From the NCBI GenBank assembly GCA_001600455.1, contig BCKC01000003.1:1116001-1180000 (forward strand): a DNA stretch of 64,000 nt. Direction: 5' to 3'. Below, in pieces: positions 1 through 11,053 of the stretch. The notes below the pieces were generated by a model that was not told where the DNA came from, did no database searches, and was given only the letters and a program-made list of their open reading frames with translations. The position numbers were made by a program, and so were the translations under genes. Origin of the DNA: Endocalyx cinctus (Eukaryota > Ascomycota > Sordariomycetes > Amphisphaeriales > Apiosporaceae). How positions within the stretch are numbered: position 1 is the first letter of the stretch; every line of letters starts with the position of its first letter.

Positions 1-228
1 TTAGACGTAGATGGCTGGTCAGGCTATTTACTATGCAAAATAGTGGCCCAGTTGCTCGCTGTCAGAATCCAAAGCTGGACCCGCTTCACCTATCGTGACA
101 GGGGAGAAACCCACTGTAAGGGGAGCGTGGGAGACATGCCGGTCTATCTCCTTTCTCCTATACTAGTCTGAATCACCTTTTCAGAAGTGCATGTTACCCC
201 CAACCCCCTATGTGTACGTAACACATTG

Positions 229-2936
229 TTACTTCTTCTTCCCGCCAGGGTTGTACTTGTCTTTCCAAATCCTGCAGATAACCATGTTATGTTAAAAAAC
301 GGTTTCAAGAATAAAATAAAAAACGTCCGCGGTATACTACTTGCGGAATTGCTATTTAGTTGGCGCCAAGCGTTTAGGTAGCTTAGCTGTTAACAAGGTA
401 AAAGTGATAGTGATAGAAATATTTGGTTAAAACCCAATGAACTTTTCATCAAACGAAGCTTTTCGTTTTTTATTCAATTTTTCGGTAGAAAAGGGGTGCT
501 TGATTCGTCAATTGGCGTTGCTCCCCGGCCGGCCGATTATGCGACCACCTTCGGTACCATTTTGTACGAGCGGAGCAAAAAGAGGGACCCGAGCTCAAAA
601 AATCACACAGATTTTTGATTGGGCAGACACAAGCATAAAATAGAGGCCCAAAAGTACAGGGTATACAAAATATTGAGGCGGGAAACGGGGACGTATTCAG
701 AGCCTATCGAAACAGGGCCCCCCTTTTTACCCTTATTCTTGGCGACCGCGAGCCTACTCGCGATGATAGGTAGCGCTCGCTGACATGCAAATATACTGTG
801 CCATTGAAGCACGGGAGGGAGATCGCAAGGGAAGGAAGGGTAAGAGGCAGGATTGCATTATTGAAATTACCAAGGACAAATAAGGAGAAAGTAGACACTT
901 ACCAGGTATTGCCCAAAGTCTTATTTCCGTGCTGCTCAGCTAACCGGTAGTATCGAGCGGATGCAAACTGGGGAGCATACTGTGAGCTTCACGTGATCTT
1001 CTGCTTATATTTTTGATTATGGTGTGAAGGGAAACGGAATACGAAGGTGAGGAGGGCAAAGTAGGGCGGTTGTCTGATTGTCTGTTTCTGACTTGTCTCT
1101 TTGTCTCTTTGTCTCTTTTCCTCTTGGCGATGTAAGCATACCCCTCTCTCTCACCGTCACCCGTCCGTTGATGCCTAATTTTGATCGAGATCATAGCTCA
1201 TAATGACGAGCTATTATCGTGATCGTGATTTATCATATAAAACAAGCTAACGGACGGGCGACCTGCTTGTTCCCAGCTTGAAGGGCTGAATGACAAGGAC
1301 CAGGGCGAGCGGAAGTTTTCAACTTATGACAATCGAAGGCGGAAAGAGAGAAAAAAAAAAAAGATCAAGATGACGGAAGCCACTACATTGGGTATGATGG
1401 TCTTGTGAGGCTGACATTGCTGCCACACCATAATTATCTCTAGGGATAGAGCTTGGGACAAAGGGGCCTGAGAAACAAAAATCAGGGTTGTAATCGGAAA
1501 CGTACCTTATCCTTCTTGCACCCAAAGCCCTCAAGATAACACCAGGCTACCTCGTTCATAGCGTCTACAATATTTTTTTTGTGACCCGAGTCAGCGTATT
1601 GCATTCCCTGGGAGCTATTTCGCCTCTTGCAGCCGGGACAAACTTACCGGTATCTCCAAGGTTGGCTGCAGTTTCATAATACTACCCAAGAAGAAAAGAT
1701 GTCAGTTCATTTTCTTTTGACAGCTATTACACCCCCTTTTCTTTCCGTATGATGAATCATTTACGTAGGTAAAATTATCAGGTAGGCCAAGCTATTTTCT
1801 CGCTGCTGCTACCTGATACCCTGTCTATCCCTGCCCGAGATCGTGCCGTAGAAAGGGACAAAGGGAGTAGGAAATAGATAAAGTTGACAGATCATAAAAA
1901 TCCATCGTGTTAAATTAAAAAGTAAAAATTAAAGAAAAAGAGCTCTTACCTGCTTCGCCGCGACCGGATCCTGCTGTATACCCCAACCGTGGCGGAAGCA
2001 ATTCGCCAGCTCGAAGATGGCGAGGACCAACTCGCCCTTGGCCGCACCTCCTTTCTTCATGCCGGCCTGAAGGGCCAAGTTTTCGACCGTGGCGGCGTTG
2101 GAAGCCGCCGCCGAGAGGTAGGTGACGGCGCGTTCGGGGTCGGGTTCGCAACCCCACCCGTGCCGCAGGGCGAGCCCGTACAGGACCTGGCTGAGCGGGT
2201 TGTTCGCGCCCGAAGGCTCCGCCAGCTGGCCGAACAGCCGGGTCGACTCCTCGAGCTCCCCGCTCTCGTGCAGCCGTATGGCGCGCTGTATGTCGTCGTC
2301 GATCTGTTTGGACGAGACGACGCCGTTGCCCTGCTGTTGCTGCTGCTGCTGCTTCTCCGTCGCGTACGCCATGCTGCTCAGGGCCGCGGACGAGTTCGAG
2401 GGCGAGACGCTGGCGGACCGGCGACGGGTCTCGTCGTTCGCGCCCGCCAGCATCGTCGCCCTCTTCTCCCACTGCCTCTCGTACGCGTCCTTGTCCTCCG
2501 ACGACTCGTGAGGCGCCTCGCCCGGCCCGAGTATGTTGATCTGCGGCAGGTTCTCGGGCACGTATTCGGACTTTTGCGGCTCGCGGGATAGGTGTAAGCG
2601 TTGCGATAATCTCCGGTGCACCTCCTTCTTGGGCGTGTCGAGCGTGTTGCTGCTAGAAACCGAGGAGGCGCTGTTACCCCGCGAGCGGGGCCTGAAAATG
2701 TCTAGGCTGCGACGGGTCTTACTCGCCCTTCCCGAATCCGAGCTGTCGCGCGCGTTTAAATATTGATCGGAACCAATAGAAGGCTGGTTCGTCGAGTAAA
2801 TGATCTCTTGGGTATTCGTGTCGGAGCGTATGAACTTGAATTCAGGCCCGTTAAGTTTTCCCAGGGTTTCGGAATAAGCTCCATCCTCACCTTGGCTTAG
2901 GTTATCTTTCTTTTTAATAAGGTCTCGGATTCCCAT
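229..2936 (-). CDS. Sel1-repeat protein, Nif1/Dsf2-like (putative cell-cycle regulator)
   Basis: Five exons read on the minus strand: 2936-1950, 1681-1648, 1564-1506, 967-903, 271-229. They join in frame to a 395-residue protein starting MGIRDLIKKK and ending in a Lys-rich tail. The first ~195 residues are Ser-rich and disordered and end in a run of seven Gln. From about residue 205 there are Sel1-type helical repeats, e.g. LYGLALRHGWGCEPD and ELANCFRHGWGIQQD, continued across the small exons (AMNEVAWCYLEGFGCKKD, then ARYYRLAEQHGNKTLGN). Fungal relatives are named after S. pombe Nif1, which binds the Nim1 kinase in G2/M control; that role here is inference. The donors and the phases 0, 1, 0, 2 all agree. 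Introns are 268, 83, 538 and 631 nt, far longer than elsewhere in the window. Exon 2 is only 34 nt. The last exon is supported by the WIWK motif restored at the junction. Confidence is high for the gene and good for the splice map. Confidence 0.85.
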
Positions 2937-3894
2937 GGTTACAACTTTTTTCCTTCTCTCTCTTCACAAGTCAAGAAACGAATTAAAAAAAAAGAAAGGG
3001 AAAATAAGTTATTCAAGAGAGTGGTCTGAAAAGATATACAATTACGTTGAAAGAGAAAAATGAGTTATTGTCTAACTTGGGCGCCTAAAAGAAAACTTAT
3101 TGAGCCTTTTCAGCTTGGCTAAGCCTTTGAAGTAATCATTCATTGGGGCCCGGCGCCAAAACAGCCCTCTGAGAGAACTGCTTTCGACCCTGAAAGAGAT
3201 GTTGGCTATGCCTATGGGGGCTATGTTGGGGTTTCAGACTCGTCTCTATTCTAGTATTGAATGGTGCAAAATTATCGGGTTTAATTCATCATTCATGAGT
3301 AGAAAGTTCCCTAAATTACATCATTTGTTTATTTTAGAAAACTTGCAGGACTTGTTGCCGGGTTATGTGCAGCTTATGAAGTGTAATATATACTTGTAGT
3401 TAGTGCCTTAAAAGATTAAATTAAGTACTTAGCCATTGATCTTAGCATATGAAGTAAGCCTATAAATTGAGTTTTAGGCCCTGTAATTCCCTATATATAA
3501 TTCACCCTCGTCTTCGAGAAAGAAGAGACAGATGTATGCAGTAGAACATGATCTTTATTTTCTAAAGTTATGGACTATTTTTTTTTTCTTCTTCTTCTAA
3601 TTTTTCTTCTTCTTTTCCCTCTTCTTCTTTTTCTTCATCTTCTGAGCATTCAGTCTTCGGACATGCCCAAATCAATCGCAATGGGGTATCACGTAAGGTC
3701 GTCTTGGCTAAAGTACGGCTTCGAATGCTAATGAACACCATGATATATATGCCTCTCCTTCATATCCAGACTCCGTAGAAGTCTCCTGATAACATATACA
3801 ACGAATACAAGACAATGTAAATCCATCCAAATCAGGTAAGGAAAATTACATGTCTCTTATGTACCTAGAGCGTCAGTAGAAAGTTGGGAAGCAC
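2937..3894. other. Intergenic, 5' of the Sel1 gene and 3' of the CCCH gene
   Basis: AT-rich spacer of about 960 nt. It holds a T/C-rich tract with repeated CTT units near 3580-3640. A 66-codon open frame at 3199-3399 has no recognisable similarity or splice context and I do not call it a gene. Confidence 0.6.
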
Positions 3895-5525
3895 TTAGCG
3901 AAAGCCGATGAAATCTTTCTGATCGGCGAAGTCGAGGTCATCCTCTTGGTCTGCACCAATGAACTCCTCGACTTCGTCTGAACTAATGTCGTCGCTGTCG
4001 AACGCAGCGTCTTCGTCGTCACTCGACAGGTCCTCCTGCTCCTCCGAAGAGTCGCGGTTGCCTGCTTTGCGAAGGACACTTGCCCTCTCGATGTGAGGAC
4101 GTTTACAGCCTTTGAGTTTACAGGTGCCTGTATTGCTGAAATCAGGGCATTCGAATACGTGACGTTGAGGACACCGCGCTCCCTTGTCACAGTACCCATA
4201 AATACCAAAGGCACGGCAGACTTCGTCGGTCTGGGCATGTTCGGCATGAACATAAGGGCAAGAAGGATTCTGACAATTGCCTTTGGCAAAATGCAAGCAG
4301 AGAGGTGTGCGTTCCTCTGTAACTTCATGAGACAAGTCACAGCCGTCGCCTCTCGGGCAGTCACCTTTCTGCAGGAATTCTTTACAGATGGCCGTTTTCG
4401 ATGCATCGTGGATATACCGACAGGTAGGGCCTTTGGAACACGAACCTAGAACACCGATAGTTAGTATACACCTCGGGGAGCTTACCACACTTCAGACTGC
4501 ACAAATCGCGAGTTGAGCGTTAAGCATTTCGTTGTAAGGAAGGAGATACCGGTCCATGAGAAGGTCTTGCACTGTTCGTTGACCTTGTTTATCTTGCCAG
4601 CCCGTCTATAGAATTTGATTAGCATGTCAACAACATTATGAGGTTACACTTACCGTTGGGCTTTCACAATGCCATGTCTCACTAAGTTTCCGTTCTTCGT
4701 GCGATAAAATTTGACGCCGCCAATGGTAGTAACCCTGGGTGTCGCGGTAGGTGGGTTCAAGTCATCTGTAAAGAATTAGTCGCCGATCAACCTATGTGAG
4801 AGCGGGGAAACGTACCGGGAGATTTTACAAGCTTGCTGCCTTGTCGAATGACATGGAAGCGGATGCCGTCCACTTCGACCTCGTAACGGGAATTTGAAGG
4901 AAGCGCGTTGGTGGCGGTTTCCTTGCCGAGGTTTTCACCTTTACGTATACTATTCAAAAACTTTGCCTTCTCGCGTTGATCTCGACCAGCTTGTTTCTGG
5001 CGCATAGTCTGCTCAATTGCGGTAGTGCGTTGCTGCGTCTCTTTTTCGTATACCGACGTGTTGATCAGCTGCAGATGACGATCAGTTTTCGAGATCCAGG
5101 ATGGTGTATTAGGAGTAGGCGATTCGGTCGGATCTTCGGAAGGTGTCGGTCGAGTTTGGCCGTTGAGAACCAACGTTTTGTTCCGATATGTCGCGGGTCT
5201 GCCTCTCCCGCCACGAAAACTCGGGGAAGGATACGGTGCAGCTCGTTGATAGTAGCCTCTCGCCGAGTGAGATGAGACAGGGGAACTGGGAGAATGGTGC
5301 GCGCCTAGTATTCATTAGAATTATTCGCTCTTCGGTGCGGCAGGTATCTACTCATGCGATCTTACCGAAATTTGAACTGCTGTGTTGATTCTTGTGGCGA
5401 TTAATTTTACCTGATAATGAAGTCAGCAATGAAAAATATACAGCCTAGGTTTTACCTTTTATTGTAAACATACCAGCAAGCTTGCCGATCTTTTCCATCA
5501 ATTCTTGGTCTTCTGTGGTCGCCAT
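3895..5525 (-). CDS. CCCH-type zinc finger protein, ZC3H3-like, five fingers
   Basis: Six exons on the minus strand: 5525-5474, 5410-5366, 5304-4816, 4765-4654, 4605-4550, 4445-3895, giving 434 residues. Introns are 48-104 nt and every phase closes. The N-terminus (MATTEDQELMEKIGKLAG, then KINRHKNQ) and the middle motif TYRNKTLVLNG are as I remember for the fungal branch of ZC3H3. Five consecutive CCCH fingers occupy about residues 243-365: C-x8-C-x5-C-x3-H for fingers 1, 2 and 4, C-x7-C-x4-C-x3-H for finger 3 and C-x8-C-x4-C-x3-H for finger 5. An acidic Ser/Asp/Glu tail follows. Animal ZC3H3 works in polyadenylation-coupled mRNA export and S. pombe has a counterpart; nuclear RNA processing is therefore the likely role. 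It is divergent from the TFIIF beta gene. Confidence 0.88.
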
Positions 5526-6522
5526 GTTGTCAAGCAGGCTGCTTAGTAGAGGGTTAGATGAAATAGAAAGTATAACTTGGCTTATATTAAGGGAACAAGC
5601 AATAAAGAAGGATGGAAAGTGGACGAGTGTTGGTCTTTGAAAAAGCGAAATTCTCAGGTGATTTGCAAATCTCTGTTGGCAACGGAGATTGAGAGTTTTC
5701 AATGTACAATGTTACTTTGGTTGGCGCGCGTCAAGAGCGACAATTTAAAGTGTAAATCAATACTTGACCTTCTACAGTATCTCTGATAACGAACAAGCTA
5801 TTCAATCTACAAAAGAAGAATTTTCTTGGTGAATGTAATGAAGATGACTGAAAACCGAAGTTCTTGGGTATAATTACGACTGATAGAGAGAAGAGTTGTG
5901 TGAAATGGATGTATACTAAATAATAAGTGATGATGTTATTAGCATAAATATTAAACAGTCTCAATCACATCTGAAAGAAGCCCCACCGATACTAAACTTG
6001 ACATGTGACCAAATGGTACTATCAGATGGTGGCAACTGTTCATAATCAAAATAGATTAAGTAAGCATTTTAGAAAGGTTCCAAGGTTCCAAGGTTAGCTG
6101 TTTCCATACTGGCTGACTGACTAAGTACTTACTTACATAAGTACTACACTAAAAAGTACTACCAGTTAGGTCAGTGCTACTTAGGAAGTACTCAGGTACT
6201 GTACCTACCTAAATACTACTATAAAGTACTAAAGTTAGTACCTACTCCAGTTACCTAGGTATCCAGGCTGCTAGGCAAGTCATAGGTAATGGAATTTATG
6301 CTGAGAAGGCTGCTTTCACTTCCCATCCCAAATTACCTTCAAAGATTCCTTTGACCTATCCAGAACCGGTTTTCTTACTTCACCCAGCCTTGCATCAACC
6401 TACCTGTAACGCGACTCCGATTTGATTAGGATCGCGCACTTGAAATCGAAAGAAAAGTAAAAGAAAAAAAGAGAGAGAAAGAAATCGGTAGTTAAACAAG
6501 TAATACTATCACACGTAACGCC
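5526..6522. promoter_or_regulatory. Divergent promoter region between the CCCH gene and TFIIF beta
   Basis: About 1 kb separates the two divergent start codons. The core at 6120-6260 is packed with AGTACT, TACCTA and CTACTTAG words, many of them partly palindromic. An A/G-rich stretch (about 6440-6485) lies just upstream of the TFIIF beta ATG, consistent with a fungal 5' leader. No TATA box is obvious. Confidence 0.5.
6124..6262. repeat. Cluster of AGTACT/TACCTA short palindromic words
   Basis: Within about 140 nt the words AAGTACT, AAGTACTACC, AGGTACTGTACCTACCTA and CCTAGGTA recur irregularly on both strands. It resembles the larger cluster at 22866-23395. The pattern is degenerate, not a simple tandem array. 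Function is unknown. Confidence 0.6.
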
Positions 6523-7811
6523 ATGGCTTCTGCCTCTCGCGTCAAAACCGAACCAGGCATCAAGCCGGAACCTGATGAGGCTGGAGGCGCTTCTCCTGCC
6601 ACGCTTTCTGACGAAGACATCTACGAAGATGCTGGCGACCTAGAATTTTATGACGCGAATACTCAACCCAGCCATAATGCCGACTCTATGTATTTAACCC
6701 ACGTACCGAAGTACCTCTACGACGCTTGGGCGAGTATGGATGACGAGTCGAGTGTTCAAGTAGGCACTATCCGTCAATGGACCGAAATAGATAAGAAAGG
6801 CCAACCTATCGTAAGGATGCGCACAAAGCTTAAAACTTGCCTCTTTCTTTTAACTGACCAAGAGTAGCAACGCATAGCACTGCTGCTGAAGCACGAACTC
6901 GCCGAGCACCAGCCGATCCCCAAGGAATACATTCTCGACATCCGAGACATGACTTTGAACAACACCTTCCTCTTCACTGAACAAGACCTTCCGGGATACA
7001 AATCAAAACCACAGGGCGCGAATACCAACATCCCGCCACATCTCCGACCCAGGCCAGAACGATCCCAGGAGAAACCGCAGAACGAGGGTGGTCGCAAAGG
7101 CAAATACCAGCCTCGTTATCGGAAGGCGATCCCTAGTCAGTCGCTCTTTTTTTTCCCCTGCACAGTTTTAGAGCGTTGCTAATATTTTGCTTCAGAGAAA
7201 ACTGTACTCGCCGGCAGATTCCGTCATGAATTGAACTGTTACCCTGCTAACACCCCCGAAACTAAACATATATTGAAGATGAGGACCGATGATGCTATGA
7301 AGCCTAAGGCTACTACTACGTTTACCTCTTCCGCCAAGAAGATGAGTGACAATGTCATCGCTGTTGGCTCCAAGAATCATGCGGCGAACGAGAGGTTCAA
7401 TATTAGTGTACGTATTGTCCCTGCACAACTTTTATATCAATATCCATGGTTGACCGTATATAGCGTACTGCCCCGGAACCCAAGAAAGCAAAGAAGCAGA
7501 AAGAAGAGAAGGCTGCTCGTTTACCGAAGAGCGAGCTTCGGGATCTTATCTTCCAATGCTACGAAAACTACAATTACTGGTCTATGAAAGCCTTCAAGCA
7601 GAAGTTGGGCCAGCCAGAAGCTTGGCTCCGTGAAAATCTGGACGAAATTGCCGTTTTGCACAAAACCGGCCGATTTGCGAATCACTGGGAATTGAAGCCA
7701 GAGTACAAGCGCGCCAACCTCCAGTCTATTGAGGAAGCTGCCCCCGCTGCCGCTCTCGAAGACGATTCCGATTCAGATGGGGAGGACGTCATCATGGAGG
7801 ATGTCATGTAA
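6523..7811 (+). CDS. TFG2: Transcription initiation factor IIF subunit beta (Tfg2/RAP30)
   Basis: Four exons: 6523-6810, 6868-7135, 7196-7407, 7464-7811; 371 residues. Introns are 57, 60 and 56 nt, with donors GTAAGG, GTCAGT and GTACGT, and all phases close. TFIIF beta dimerises with the alpha subunit and binds RNA polymerase II in the pre-initiation complex. The N-terminal dimerisation part contains YLTHVPKYLYDAWASMDD and VGTIRQWTE; the centre has NNTFLFTEQDLPGYKSK. The C-terminal winged helix at about residues 278-340 reads PKSELRDLIFQCYENYNYW and continues with AFKQKLGQPEAWLRE and LHKTGRFANHWELKPEY. The tail is acidic. The start ATG lies in a good context (GCCATGG). Intron 2 uses the non-consensus donor GTCAGT; it is needed to keep the frame and restores the motif KAIPKKTVLAG. 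Confidence 0.95.
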
Positions 7812-8580
7812 AGATATACGGTCGTTACTAGCGTGCCTCGTCACTGTGCAGAGTGCCATGCATGGAAAAGGAGTTCGGCGTTTAGGAATATTACCCCTTC
7901 AGGTGATATGATTTGATTGATATATACACATACGCACACATCGGTAGATGATACCCTCAGATAGTACGATGACTGTTGAGACGCGAAGACGATCTCTATA
8001 TGATGGTGTCCGTTTGGGCAAGTGAAAAGACACCCACACGCTAATAAAGGAAGACTTAAGGGAATCTCGCTCTTACTGGCACCATGTGTATAGTGGATAC
8101 GGTCGCAACCGTCAATAGATCGACTCAACAAAATCAATATAAAATGCAGCTCCTAATAAAAAAGAATAGTAATAATAAACATTGCTTCTTTCAATTGTAA
8201 ATGTGAGATTATTATTCAGCATGTTGTTTCCACCTAGGGAGCAACTCTTACGTGTCAGTGTGTTTACATCTCATATTCCCGTCATATTGGAAAGAAGTGT
8301 GGATATGATACACTATAAACAGGTGGCTTAAGGACTATCTACGCTAAACTTACAGGCACCCCAGCGACAAACAGAAGATTGAATTTCCTTCCCCTATTTC
8401 CCTTAGGCCAAGACAAACTCCTCCGCACCAAAAACATACATTCAATATCACCATTCCCACTCCTCTTTCATTTCATTATTCCTTCTCCTTTTTATCTTCT
8501 ATTTCTTTTTTTTTTCTTGTCAAATACCCCCGCTTTACTCGGAAGTAATAAGGGAAAGAAAGGGAAAAAAAAAAAAAAAG
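7812..8580. other. Intergenic, TFIIF beta 3' side and HAD-gene promoter
   Basis: AT-rich 3' flank, then a C/T-rich promoter (8390-8520) and an uninterrupted run of A just before the ATG at 8581. No gene is visible. Confidence 0.6.
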
Positions 8581-9471
8581 ATGAGCATCTTCTTAGACTT
8601 CGACGGGACCATAACGGCCCGCGACACCATCGGCGAGCTAGCGAGCTTCGCCCTCAGACATCAAGGCCGAACGGCCGAAGACGGCGACCCGCCCTGGCGG
8701 GACGTCGTCCAGGCGTACGTGGACGACTGCAAATCCAAGTCGGAAAACCACCACACGTGCGCGGAGGACCGCCGCGACGCGGACCAGGAGATCGAGTTCC
8801 TGAGAGCTTCCAAGGAGGCGGAGGAGCGCTCGCTCGTCCGCGTTAGGGACTGCGCTTTGTTTAAGGGGATCTCGGGGGAAAGGCTGAGGGAGGCGGGGAG
8901 GGAGGCCGTCATGAGCGGGAAGGTCCGGCTTAGACCGGGTGTGGGGCGGTTTGTGAGGGAGATGACGGGGAGGGGGTGGAAAGTCTGGGTCGTCTCGGTT
9001 AACTGGTCGGCTAGTTTTATCGAGGGGGCTTGTGGTTTTGAGGACGGCGATGGGGTTACGATTATTGCGAACCGCATCCGGGAAGAGGACGGATCCGTAG
9101 TTGGGCCCGCCGATACATCGATGGGTCGCGGAGGGGCGGTTACGGAGAACTGTGATACTCCCCTGACGAACTCGCGGGATAAGATCGAGGTGGTCGAGTC
9201 GATTTTAAAGAGTGAAGAGAAGAAAAACTCAAAAGGGAAGCCACCGTCCGTCTACTTTGGCGACTCAACTACGGACCTAGAATGTCTGCTTGCGGTCCAG
9301 AAAGGCGTTGTCATTGCGGATAGTCGGGATTCAGAGTTATTGCGGACACTGGAGAGGATAGGGAAGAATGTTCCTCGCGTAGGTGATGCGGGTAGTAGTA
9401 GTGATGAGCTAGTATGGGCAGCTGATTTCGATGAAGTCATGGCGAATACTCAATTTATGGCACTGGACTAA
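8581..9471 (+). CDS. HAD-superfamily phosphatase-like protein
   Basis: Single exon of 296 residues. All four HAD motifs are present: motif I DFDGT at residues 6-10 with both Asp, motif II SVNWS near 139-143, the conserved Lys in RDKIEVVE near 201, and motif IV FGDSTTDLE near 226-233. The arrangement is that of the phosphoserine-phosphatase/MtnX-like group with a helical cap between motifs I and II. It should hydrolyse a phosphate ester in the cytosol; the substrate cannot be read from sequence. No signal peptide or membrane segment is present. The first half of the gene is very GC-rich at third positions, the last third is not. The start is the first ATG, directly after an A-run typical of a fungal leader. 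Confidence 0.88.
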   Translation: MSIFLDFDGTITARDTIGELASFALRHQGRTAEDGDPPWRDVVQAYVDDCKSKSENHHTCAEDRRDADQEIEFLRASKEAEERSLVRVRDCALFKGISGERLREAGREAVMSGKVRLRPGVGRFVREMTGRGWKVWVVSVNWSASFIEGACGFEDGDGVTIIANRIREEDGSVVGPADTSMGRGGAVTENCDTPLTNSRDKIEVVESILKSEEKKNSKGKPPSVYFGDSTTDLECLLAVQKGVVIADSRDSELLRTLERIGKNVPRVGDAGSSSDELVWAADFDEVMANTQFMALD

Positions 9472-10197
9472 CAACAAGGTCGGTTAATCATTCTGAGGTC
9501 ATTTTCTTGTATATACTACAATTTCAACACAAAAAAAAGAGAGGGTCTTCGGCTGTATTTTTATAGCTTCGCTACATATCGATGAAGCCGCTGACGAATC
9601 TCTCTAAATTTGCTCGTAAATCTAGAAAATTTCGGCGAGCACGGGGACGAGTAACAGTCATTTACAGTGATGTCTTAAGACTATTGAAGACACGCAGAAG
9701 TTTGCTCCAGAGATATGAACGTTATAGGGGCAAAGCTGGCACAAATTCCATAGTGAAAGATGTTGATGAGGAGACGTCATAAAATCTCTTCAAAGAGCAA
9801 CAATATCACATATAGCAACGAAAATTCTAGATTTAGCTATGAACTTTAATCCACCCTTTTCCTCGCAAAGAGGACAAAGATTTCAACTCATGGAGCTTCA
9901 AGAAGAAGGGGTTCTCTTTCAAGGAACTTTCTAATAAGAACACTATCTTAGAAACTGTGTTGAACAAAGGAGTGCCAACCACCTTTCTCACTACGATGCT
10001 GTTTCTATATAATTCCCGCGTCCCCAGGCTGCTAGGCTTGTCCCAAACGACTTCGTAGGCCCAAGACATTCCACTCATTAGTAAACACCAAAACTTTTCT
10101 TCACTTCTTGATCGTTGACGATCCTCTTTTTTTCTTTCTTCCACTCTCTAATCGCCCTTATTTTACATTTAAAACAACAACATCACCATTATTCATC
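9472..10197. other. Intergenic, no supported gene
   Basis: Two short open frames (9582-9782 plus; 9833-10144 minus) show no family similarity that I can name and no splice partner. A C/T-rich leader precedes the next gene from about 10120. Nothing else stands out. Confidence 0.5.
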
Positions 10198-10680
10198 ATG
10201 TGTATCTACCGCAAATCGCTATACCAGTGCAACCACGTAAACTTCTCGACCGAGCCCCTCCTCCCCTGCCAGACCCAAAAAGAGCACCTCGCGGGAAGTA
10301 GCCCTTCGCCGTGCGAAGTCGTCAACACCCACGGCCGCAGCAGCGTGAGGCTTTCGAAGCTCTGTCCGCAGTGCGAGGAGAAGAAAGTGAACGTCGACCA
10401 GCAGCTGGACCTGGTCAAGAGCCGGATCGAAGGGCTGAAGAAGCACCTGAACGATTCGTACGATAACTGCATGAAGCACTTGGACGAAGCAGGCCTAGAG
10501 CCGGAGAGGAAGCCCGGAGCGGGAGAAGGCAGCCGGGGCAGCAGTAGAAATAGCGACAAGAATGGCGAGGGCGAGGAGATGATCGGTTCGGCCGAGGCAG
10601 AAGGGGCGGATCCGGCGGCGGAGTTCTTACGCAAGAAGCTGCTCGAGAAAGACTCGCATCTCATGATGTTTTTTGGCTGA
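10198..10680 (+). CDS. Small Cys-rich hypothetical protein (possible zinc binder)
   Basis: Single exon of 160 residues starting MCIYRKSLYQCNHVNF. The N-terminal 65 residues carry spaced metal-ligand-type residues: Cys2, a C-x-H pair (QCNH), then single Cys at PCQ and PCE, and a C-x2-C pair in KLCPQCEEK. A helical stretch follows (residues ~70-105, VDQQLDLVKSRIEGLKKHL), then a Gly/Ser/Glu-rich linker and a short C-terminal helix. I recall small fungal proteins with a similar N-terminus but no assigned function. Codon use is GC-rich like the HAD gene upstream. There is no signal peptide, so a cytosolic or nuclear location is likely. Function unknown. Confidence 0.75.
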   Translation: MCIYRKSLYQCNHVNFSTEPLLPCQTQKEHLAGSSPSPCEVVNTHGRSSVRLSKLCPQCEEKKVNVDQQLDLVKSRIEGLKKHLNDSYDNCMKHLDEAGLEPERKPGAGEGSRGSSRNSDKNGEGEEMIGSAEAEGADPAAEFLRKKLLEKDSHLMMFFG

Positions 10681-11053
10681 TTAGGCTCTCGCTTCTGCTA
10701 GGTAGGTAGACAAGTTTAATGAGTGTCGATATATTTATCGTGTTTAGTATATTTAGTGACGTCGCCTTTTTTTACCGATATCCTCCTCGCATTTAGTTGG
10801 CTCTCGATTATGAGTAGTAGTGAATCATTATAATGCGGATGACAGCAGCTAAGATTAAAATCTCATGAATAGTACCTGATAAAAAAAATGTGTATAATCG
10901 TAATGACAGTCGTCGTCGAAGATATTCTTGCATTCTCCCTTTTTAAACATCCTCAACTCCAATAAACATCCTTAACTCCAATTTCCAGTCCTTCAAATTA
11001 TTGAAAATAATTAGTAGTTAATTAACATGGGTCACAATGTAGCTTTCGTTTTC
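10681..11053. other. Intergenic between convergent genes
   Basis: About 370 nt of AT-rich sequence between two convergent stop codons; it must hold both 3' untranslated ends. A short repeated word (CCTCAACTCCAATAAACATC followed by CCTTAACTCCAATTTCC) sits near 10950-10990. Confidence 0.5.

Noticed and set aside
9582..10144. Two short frames (basic 66 codons plus; 103 codons minus)
   Set aside because: No family, no splice connection, and mismatched strands; treated as intergenic noise.
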